Notes under the pieces: model-generated
Database searches by the model: none
Told to the model about the DNA's origin: nothing
What the model saw: the letters and a program-made list of their open reading frames with translations, nothing else
Made by a program: the position numbers and the translations under genes
Shown here: positions 14,613-21,297 of the stretch, piece after piece
How the letters are laid out: every line of letters begins with the position of its first letter
Position numbering within the stretch: position 1 is the stretch's first letter
Source of the DNA: an uncultured Acidobacteriia bacterium
GTDB lineage: Bacteria; Acidobacteriota; Terriglobia; Bryobacterales; Bryobacteraceae
Direction: 5' to 3'
Assembly: GCA_903881085.1 (NCBI GenBank)
Contig: CAIRSA010000505.1
Span: 1-42,210 of the forward strand
DNA length: 42,210 nt

Positions 14613-17600
14613 ATGTGGATTGTCCGACTAGCCCTCGCCCGGCCCTACACCTTTGTGGTGATGGCGATTTTGATCGCGATGCTCGGTGTCACCTCCATTT
14701 TCACAATGGCGGTGGACATCTTCCCGTTCATCGACATTCCAGTGGTCAGCGTGTTGTGGGCCTATTCCGGCCTGTCGCCTGAAGAGATGGAAAAGCGTGT
14801 CGTCACTGCGTTTGAGCGCAGCCTCACATCGAACGTCAACGACATCGAACACATCGAATCCCAGTCCTACTATGGCTACGCCGTGGTGCGCATCTACTTT
14901 CACCCCAATGTGAAAATCGACATGGCCGTGGCGCAGACCACCGCGACGATGAACACTTCGCTGCGCCAGATGCCGCCCGGGATGTATCCGGCCAACATCC
15001 TGAAGTATGACGCCGCCAGCGTACCCATTCTGCAGCTCGGCCTTTCCAGCAATACGCTGCGCGAGCAGGAGATCTTCGACCTCGGCAACAACTTCATCCG
15101 CACGCCGCTGGGAACCGTCCAGGGCGCGTCCGTTTCCTACCCCTTCGGCGGCAAGCAGCGGGCGATTATGGTGGATTTGAACCTTGAGGATCTGTATGCC
15201 CGCCAGCTTTCTCCCATCGATGTTTCAAACGCCCTGAACCTGCAAAACCTCATCCTGCCAGCCGGCACGGCAAAATTGGCCAACACCGAATATCAAGTGA
15301 AGGTGAACAGCAGCCCGCTGAAACTCGCCGACCTCAACAATCTGCCGATCAAGACTATCAATGGCGCGACGGTGTATTTGAAGGACGTGGCGCAGGTCCG
15401 CGATGGCTTCAACCCGCAGAACAATATTGTACGAACCAATGGCAAGCGGGGTGTGCTCATCACGATTACCCGCAACGGCAATGCCTCCACGCTCGCCATC
15501 GTGAACGCAGTAAAAGCAGCGCTGCCGCGCATTCTCGCCAACGTCACGCAGGAACTGAAGGTGGTTCCACTAGCCGACCAGTCGCTTTTTGTGCGCGCAT
15601 CGATTGAGGGCGTGGTGAAAGAGGCGCTGATCGCCGCCGGCCTCACCGCCATGATGATCCTGCTGTTCCTGGGCAGTTGGCGCAGCACTCTGATCGTCAG
15701 CATTTCGATTCCGCTTTCGATCTTCACATCGCTCGCCTTACTGAATCTGATGGGACACACGATCAATGTGATGACGCTGGGCGGACTGGCGCTGGCCGTG
15801 GGAATTCTGGTGGACGATGCGACCGTGGAAATCGAGAACACGCACCGCAACTTTGCCATGGGCAAACCGATCATCCGCGCGGTGCTGGATGGCGCTTCGC
15901 AGATCGCCGTTCCCACCTTTGTCGCCACGCTTTCCATCTGCATCGTTTTCGTCCCTGTGTTGCTGCTCACCGGCACGGCCAAGTACCTGTTTGGGCCCCT
16001 GGCGCTGGCGGTGGTGTTCGCGATGTCCGCCTCCTATCTGCTATCACGAACGCTGGTGCCGACGATGATGGCTTTCCTTCTGAAGTCCGAAGCGGTGTCC
16101 TACCACGAGAAGGCCGCGGAACGCTCCAAAGGATTTCTGATAGGCATCCATCACTTGTTCAACCACCTGTTCGAGAAACTGCGCTACCGTTACGTGGGTT
16201 TGCTCGCATGGTCGCTCGCGCATCGCGGACCTGTGCTTACCGCTTTCATGTTGTTCTCTGTTGTCTCGCTGGGTTTGGTCAATTTCGTAGGGCAGGATTT
16301 CTTCCCCAACGTTGACTCCGGGCAGATGCGACTGCATGCGCGATGCCCTGCCGGGACGCGTATTGAAGAAACGGAGGTTCGGTTCGCCGCACTGGAACGG
16401 GAAATCCGCAGCGTAATTCCGGCGGAAGAGATCGACACGCTGATCGACAATATCGGGATCCCGAACAGTTGGCCGGCCATCGCCCAGGGTGACATTCCTA
16501 CGATTTCGTCCGCCGATGGCGAGATCATGATCTCACTGAACAAGGAAAAGCACGGCTCCACGCGCGATTACGAAGTGTCGCTGCGCAAACATCTGCGCGA
16601 AAAGTTTCCCGACATGTCGTTCTTCTTCCAGCCCGCCAACATTACCAGCCAGATTCTGAGTTTCGGACTGCCTGCGCCGATCGATCTGCAGATTGTCGGA
16701 CGCAACGCGGAAGCCAACTACAAAGTGGCACAGAAGATGGCTGAGCGAATCTCGCACATTCCGGGCGCGGCCGACGTACACGTACATCAAGTGGTGCGGC
16801 AGCCCGAAATCAGGCTGAATGTGGATCGTACCAAGGCGGCGCAGTTGGGTTTGACGCAGAAGGATGTCACCAGCAGCATGCTCATCTCGCTCAGCGGCAG
16901 TTCAGGTGTGGCTCCAAATTTCTGGCTGAACTGGGTGAATGGCGTCAACTACTCTGTAGGCGTTCAGACGCCGCAATACCGCGTCAACAATCTTGACGCA
17001 ATGCTCCGCACACCGATAACTGTTGCAACAAACACGGTCACTACCACAACTGCGGGCTCCCAAGCCGGCGCGTCCGGCATGACTGCGGCATCCGTCGGCG
17101 CGTCTCCGGCAGGTGCGTCGCGCGCCTATGGAAATCCCGGTTCCGATGGAGGCACCACACAGTTGCTATCGAATCTCGTATCCGTTGAGCGCGCCGCAAG
17201 CCCAGTCATCGTGAACCACTATAACGTGTGGCCCGTTTTCGACGTGTACGCCAACATAGACCGGCGCGATTTGGGAGGCGTTGGAGCGGAGGTACGCAAG
17301 ATCGTGAAGGATGAAGAGCCTCGCTTGCCGCGAGGCACTTCCTTCGAATTGCGCGGGCAGGTGGAGACGATGCACTCGTCATTCTACCGGCTGGGTTTGG
17401 GCATGGTCTTCGCCGTGGCTCTGGTTTACCTGCTGATGACGGTGAATTTTCAATCGTGGCTGGACCCATTTATTATCCTGACGGCACTGCCCGGCGCGGT
17501 CGCTGGAATTCTGTGGATGCTCTTCGTCACCGGCACATCGCTCAATGTACCATCGTTGATGGGGTCGATTATGTGTATCGGAGTGGCTACGGCGAACAGT

Positions 17601-17909
17601 ATTCTGATGGTCACTTTTGCAAACGATGAGCGTGTCACTACTGGTTCGGCAACGGAAGCGATTCTGGCGGCGGGACAAGCCAGGCTGCGACCCGTGCTGA
17701 TGACGGCGACGGCGATGGTTCTGGGCATGCTGCCGATGTCGCTGGGACTGGGCGAAGGCGGCGAGCAGAACGCGCCGCTCGGCCGCGCTGTCATCGGAGG
17801 CCTGATGTTCGCTACAGTAACCACGTTGTTCGTCGTGCCGATCATCTACAGTTACTTGCGCACCAAACCGCCGGTGGATCATGAGCAGCGGCTCAGAGGG
17901 CAGGAATGA
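14613..17909 (+). CDS. RND (HAE1/AcrB-type) multidrug efflux pump
   Basis: This 1098-aa inner-membrane proton/drug antiporter starts at MWIVRLALARPYTFVVMAIL, the classical first transmembrane helix. Periplasmic loop 1 follows, then TM2-TM6 with the proton-relay pair Asp401-Asp402 in GILVDDATVEIEN, a second loop, and TM8-TM12 (e.g. PSLMGSIMCIGVATANSILMV). Usual length is about 1030-1050 aa. The excess is a Thr/Ala/Gly/Ser-rich insertion at roughly 17011-17160 in the second periplasmic loop. Start choice: the ATG at 14613 gives the family N-terminus, and the longer frame does not. It overlaps the fusion-protein gene by 4 bp (ATGA). No TolC-type outer-membrane channel is in the window, so it must be supplied elsewhere. 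Substrate range unknown. Confidence 0.92.
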   Translation: MWIVRLALARPYTFVVMAILIAMLGVTSIFTMAVDIFPFIDIPVVSVLWAYSGLSPEEMEKRVVTAFERSLTSNVNDIEHIESQSYYGYAVVRIYFHPNVKIDMAVAQTTATMNTSLRQMPPGMYPANILKYDAASVPILQLGLSSNTLREQEIFDLGNNFIRTPLGTVQGASVSYPFGGKQRAIMVDLNLEDLYARQLSPIDVSNALNLQNLILPAGTAKLANTEYQVKVNSSPLKLADLNNLPIKTINGATVYLKDVAQVRDGFNPQNNIVRTNGKRGVLITITRNGNASTLAIVNAVKAALPRILANVTQELKVVPLADQSLFVRASIEGVVKEALIAAGLTAMMILLFLGSWRSTLIVSISIPLSIFTSLALLNLMGHTINVMTLGGLALAVGILVDDATVEIENTHRNFAMGKPIIRAVLDGASQIAVPTFVATLSICIVFVPVLLLTGTAKYLFGPLALAVVFAMSASYLLSRTLVPTMMAFLLKSEAVSYHEKAAERSKGFLIGIHHLFNHLFEKLRYRYVGLLAWSLAHRGPVLTAFMLFSVVSLGLVNFVGQDFFPNVDSGQMRLHARCPAGTRIEETEVRFAALEREIRSVIPAEEIDTLIDNIGIPNSWPAIAQGDIPTISSADGEIMISLNKEKHGSTRDYEVSLRKHLREKFPDMSFFFQPANITSQILSFGLPAPIDLQIVGRNAEANYKVAQKMAERISHIPGAADVHVHQVVRQPEIRLNVDRTKAAQLGLTQKDVTSSMLISLSGSSGVAPNFWLNWVNGVNYSVGVQTPQYRVNNLDAMLRTPITVATNTVTTTTAGSQAGASGMTAASVGASPAGASRAYGNPGSDGGTTQLLSNLVSVERAASPVIVNHYNVWPVFDVYANIDRRDLGGVGAEVRKIVKDEEPRLPRGTSFELRGQVETMHSSFYRLGLGMVFAVALVYLLMTVNFQSWLDPFIILTALPGAVAGILWMLFVTGTSLNVPSLMGSIMCIGVATANSILMVTFANDERVTTGSATEAILAAGQARLRPVLMTATAMVLGMLPMSLGLGEGGEQNAPLGRAVIGGLMFATVTTLFVVPIIYSYLRTKPPVDHEQRLRGQE

Positions 17910-19264
17910 GACACTTCGAACAAGATGCCCCGGGCATTGGGGAAGAGGAACGGCTGCGCCAGGAAAACCAGGAACTGCGCCGCCAGCTTACTGCACTTAA
18001 ACACGGCGAGGAGTTACCGCAAACCTTGTGGAAGCCCTCCTGGATTACGATTCTGGCGATTGTGCTGATTCTAACCGTCGTGGTTGTTTTTGCATTCCTG
18101 GCAGGCTACCTTCCTTTCCTAAAGCGTACGACGGCGATTGCGGCCGAAGCCCATCAACAGGAAACCGCGCTACCGCGAGTCGAAGTGATCGAAGTTGGCC
18201 GAGCCTCTTCCTCAAGCGAGATGGAATTACCCGGCAACATCCAGGCGATCAATGAGGCGCCGATTCTGGCGCGCGCCGACGGCTACATTGGCCGCATGTT
18301 TGCGGATATCGGCGACCACGTGAAAGCGGGGCAGCGGCTGGCCCAGATCGACGCACCGGAACTCGATGACCAGGCGGTGCAGATTCGTGCCAATCGCGAT
18401 CAGGCAAATGCAGCGCTGGAACAGGCCGAGGCATCCTACGAGCAAGGCAAAACCGACGCCGAACTCGCACGCGTCACGGCCGAGCGCTATACCAGGTTGG
18501 CCGCACAGGGAATCACCTCCAAACAGGACAACGATCAGTATCAGGCGCAACTTCAATCGAAAGCCGCGGCCGTGCGTGCCCTGGAGCGTGGAATCGCCGT
18601 GCAGCGTGCCAATCTGGCCGCTGCCAGCGCCAACCTGGAGCGAGCACAGAAAGTCGCGTCATACCGACAGGTAAAAGCGCCCTTCGACGGTGTCATAACG
18701 TTGCGCAATGTGGATGCGGGCGCGCTTGTCACCACCGGCAGCACGCTCATGTTCCGAATCGCCCAAACGGCCGAGCTGCGAATTTTCGTGAATGTCCCCC
18801 AGACCCTCGCGAGTTCGGTCCGTGTAGGGCAAAGGGCGCGGATTCGAGTGACGAATGTCTCAGGGAAGGAGTTTACCGGGAAGGTAGTTCGCACCGCCAG
18901 TTCGCTGGACCCAACCAATCGCACGCTGCTTACGGAAGTGCAGGTTCCCAACAACGCGGAGCTGCTCATGCCTGGCCAATACGCGACAGTGAATTTGATC
19001 AGCCCTCGCGTAAGTGCCCCGCTGCTGATTCCCAGCGATGCACTGATCGTTCGCGGCGACGGCACCAGTGTGGCTGTTGTGCGCGACAATCATACGGTGC
19101 ATCTGCAACGGATTCTCGCGGGGCGCGATTATGGCGACAAGCTGGAAGTGATCAGCGGGTTAAAGATAGGGGACCACATCATTCCCAACCCTAGCGACGT
19201 GCTGCTCGAAGACGCAAAAGTGGAAGTAACGCTTAAGAACGCGGTGCCGGCCGTGGGAAAGTAG
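17906..19264 (+). CDS. RND efflux periplasmic adaptor (HlyD/MFP family)
   Basis: This 452-aa membrane-fusion protein pairs with the preceding pump. The order is pump then adaptor, the reverse of classic acrAB. The first ~35 residues (EEERLRQENQELRRQLTALK) look like a cytoplasmic coiled coil. One transmembrane helix follows (WITILAIVLILTVVVVFAFLAGYLP). Then come the lipoyl/barrel-sandwich half (ADGYIGRMFADIGDHVKAGQ), a long helical hairpin (about 145-255), the second lipoyl half (VKAPFDGVITLRNVDAGALV) and the beta-barrel and proximal domains. A cytoplasmic coiled coil is not part of a canonical lipid-anchored AcrA and may mediate oligomerisation. The 4-bp overlap indicates coupling with the pump. 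Confidence 0.9.
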   Translation: MRHFEQDAPGIGEEERLRQENQELRRQLTALKHGEELPQTLWKPSWITILAIVLILTVVVVFAFLAGYLPFLKRTTAIAAEAHQQETALPRVEVIEVGRASSSSEMELPGNIQAINEAPILARADGYIGRMFADIGDHVKAGQRLAQIDAPELDDQAVQIRANRDQANAALEQAEASYEQGKTDAELARVTAERYTRLAAQGITSKQDNDQYQAQLQSKAAAVRALERGIAVQRANLAAASANLERAQKVASYRQVKAPFDGVITLRNVDAGALVTTGSTLMFRIAQTAELRIFVNVPQTLASSVRVGQRARIRVTNVSGKEFTGKVVRTASSLDPTNRTLLTEVQVPNNAELLMPGQYATVNLISPRVSAPLLIPSDALIVRGDGTSVAVVRDNHTVHLQRILAGRDYGDKLEVISGLKIGDHIIPNPSDVLLEDAKVEVTLKNAVPAVGK

Positions 19265-19285
19265 TTCCCATTAACGAGGTAGGAC

Positions 19286-19483
19286 AGAGTGGCACTCCAA
19301 TGTCGCTTACATTGCCGTTTCTTTTGCCTGCCGCCTCGGCACTCGTGCCGAGGCTAGGCTAGGTGTTGAAAACAAGGCGTCCCGAAAAGTCGGGACGCGG
19401 CAGACACGAGTGTCCGCGCCACGAAGCGATCCCGGACATTCGCCAGGTTGCCTCCAATGTTAGCGACATTGGAGTGGCACTCT
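19286..19483. mobile_element. MITE-like element with 29-bp terminal inverted repeats
   Basis: The left terminus (19286-19314, AGAGTGGCACTCCAATGTCG...) and right terminus (19455-19483) are inverted repeats matching at 27 of 29 positions. Each terminus itself contains the palindrome CAATGT-N5-ACATTG. The ~140-bp interior is two more hairpins, GCCTCGGCACTCGTGCCGAGGC and GCGTCCCGAAAAGTCGGGACGC, with no coding capacity. I see no clear target-site duplication. It lies 21 bp after the adaptor stop codon and could also end that transcript. Confidence 0.6.
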
Positions 19484-19776
19484 GCGGCCGATTGGTATTC
19501 GGCCCTTTTCGCTCAGTGTCAAAATAAGACGCCGGAGCCGATTGCCTGTCCACCTTCGCTAAAGCTATGGCGGACAGGTCGGCAACAGATTACAATTCCA
19601 AGGCCACTCGCCTTTCGTGGGCGCATTTGCGCGGAGATTTGAGAACATAGCGCTCGCAAGCGAGCGGGCATGCGAATCGCCTGTGCGAATACTAATTCAA
19701 AAACTATCTGAATTGAAAAACGAGTGGAATTGGCATCTGCGAGCAAGGATTCTGCCCTACATCCAAATCCAACCGA
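19484..19776. other. gene-free spacer with a hairpin
   Basis: This stretch has no supportable gene. It contains the hairpin at 19545-19578 and a GCGCTCGCAAGCGAGCG-like palindrome near 19652-19668. It ends at the stop codon of the sialidase-like gene. Confidence 0.55.
19545..19578. repeat. CCTGTCC/GGACAGG hairpin
   Basis: Perfect 7-bp arms CCTGTCC (19545-19551) and GGACAGG (19572-19578) flank a 20-nt loop CACCTTCGCT...TATGGC. Similar 'cctgtccacc-ttcgc-aaagctatggcggacagg' hairpins recur in many environmental bacterial genomes, which suggests a REP-like repeat. Only one copy is visible here. Confidence 0.5.
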
Positions 19777-21159
19777 TCACTTCGCTGGCACCGTCAGCCC
19801 AGCCAGAATCTCCGGCGTAATCGTCTTCCCCAACAGAAAAAACTTCCGCTCGGGATGCCACAGAACATTCTTACCCTTGCGCGTAGTGAAGCTCGTATAC
19901 CCACCAATATCCACCCGATTCAAAGGGCCAATCCCATTCCCCCCGTTATCCATCAACAACCGCGACTCGCTGAACCAAACCGGCTGCTCCGCCTTCGGCC
20001 GGAACTCGCCCAGCGCGATGTACGCCGGCCGCCGGTTCGATTTCGGCCCACCCGAATTCCCCGGCGCAACGCCATTAAACTCCGGATGATGGATCAGCAG
20101 GTAACGCCCATCGGCCATCTGATAAATCGGGCAGCAGAAAATCGGCTGCAGCACCGGCTTGCCAAAATCTTTGCGCGACATCGGCCGCGGCGCGCACCAG
20201 TTCTCACCCCCATCGCTTGAAACCGTGTACCAAATGTAGCCGGTCATGCTACGCAGCGTGCAGAACATTCTCCCATCGGGCAGCGTCACCAGACTCGGCT
20301 CCTGGCAGATGCTCAAATGCGGATTCATGCCATGCCCAATGCGCAGCGCCTTCTCGCCCGACGCAAACCAACTGATGCGTATATCCTCCGGCCGCGGATT
20401 CGCATCGATGTTCTCAAAGCGCATGAACTCCGTCACTGCCTCATCGCTCCACGGGGCTTTCACTACCGGCGCAGTGCGCACCGCCCGGCTCACCCACCGC
20501 GTGAAGCCAGTGAACCATCGCCCCTGGCCATCGCGAATCGGCCGCTGCCATACAATCCAATTGGAAGGATACTTCGTGTCCGGATGATCGTACACACTTC
20601 GCGCCATGGGAATGGTGCCGGCCTTTGACCACGTCTTGCCGTAGTCATCGGAATAGGTGCAGTCCATCGTACCCGTCACCTGCGCATGATAATCGGCGAC
20701 ACCCTGATACTGGTTATAGACAACGTAGATGCGTCCAGTTTTCGAGATCAGCGGAAAGCCCCAGCTGGCCTGATTCCCTTCCCCCTTGCGCACGGAACCC
20801 GCGATGCGCCGCGGCTCCACCCACGTCACGCCATCGTCCGCGCTGCGCGAAAACATAATGCGATGATCTCCCGCGCCCTCCGCGGTACTCTGCGTCCACA
20901 CCGTCATCATCGAACCATCCGGCCCTTCGAACACCAGAAAATGTTCGTTGCCGTTATCGCCCGAAGACCCATCCACGCTCTTCGGCACATAAACGGTATA
21001 GTCCGATTGGCTGCGCCGAATCTCCCGATCCAGCGTCGTCTTCAAATCCTCCGCCCGCACCGCCAGCGGCAACCCCGCCGCCACCGCCGCCGACTGCAAC
21101 ACGGCCCTGCGGCCAATCTGATTCGAGTTCTGCTTCACTGCACTCATGCCTCTAATCAT
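19777..21159 (-). CDS. Tat-exported sialidase-like (BNR/Asp-box) protein
   Basis: This 460-aa six-bladed-propeller protein belongs to the exo-alpha-sialidase/BNR superfamily. The N-terminus QIGRRAVLQSAAVAAGLPLAVRAED is a twin-arginine signal. Asp-boxes are clear: SRSADDGVTW, YSDDYGKTW and SSDGGENW. Whether the sialidase arginine triad and nucleophile Tyr/Glu pair are complete cannot be judged by eye, so hydrolase activity on sialic acids or other sugars is inference. Many acidobacterial relatives are annotated only as 'sialidase family'. The start could be 21159 or the ATG at 21147. An AGAGG lies one base before the latter, which is too close, so I keep 21159. No sugar-uptake genes are adjacent. 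Confidence 0.82.
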   Translation of the reverse strand: MIRGMSAVKQNSNQIGRRAVLQSAAVAAGLPLAVRAEDLKTTLDREIRRSQSDYTVYVPKSVDGSSGDNGNEHFLVFEGPDGSMMTVWTQSTAEGAGDHRIMFSRSADDGVTWVEPRRIAGSVRKGEGNQASWGFPLISKTGRIYVVYNQYQGVADYHAQVTGTMDCTYSDDYGKTWSKAGTIPMARSVYDHPDTKYPSNWIVWQRPIRDGQGRWFTGFTRWVSRAVRTAPVVKAPWSDEAVTEFMRFENIDANPRPEDIRISWFASGEKALRIGHGMNPHLSICQEPSLVTLPDGRMFCTLRSMTGYIWYTVSSDGGENWCAPRPMSRKDFGKPVLQPIFCCPIYQMADGRYLLIHHPEFNGVAPGNSGGPKSNRRPAYIALGEFRPKAEQPVWFSESRLLMDNGGNGIGPLNRVDIGGYTSFTTRKGKNVLWHPERKFFLLGKTITPEILAGLTVPAK

Positions 21160-21240
21160 ATAAAGAGCGAAGGGCCCAATGGCAAAGACGCGAAAGCAGT
21201 GTTCGTGATCGCAGTTAGCTTATCTGTACTCTAGTAAGGG

Positions 21241-21289
21241 AGCGGTTCTCAGGGCACATTCACGTTCTACCCGCGGATCCGCGGTGGCT
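21241..21289. repeat. 49-bp dispersed repeat with perfect CCGCGGATCCGCGG palindrome
   Basis: This is the second copy of the 4076-4124 unit, in opposite orientation, 45 of 49 identical. The 14-bp palindrome at 21271-21284 is perfect here and imperfect in the other copy. It lies 9 bp downstream of the CHAT gene stop codon, so it may form the 3' end of that mRNA. There is no U-run. Confidence 0.75.
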
Positions 21290-21297
21290 TCGCAAAC

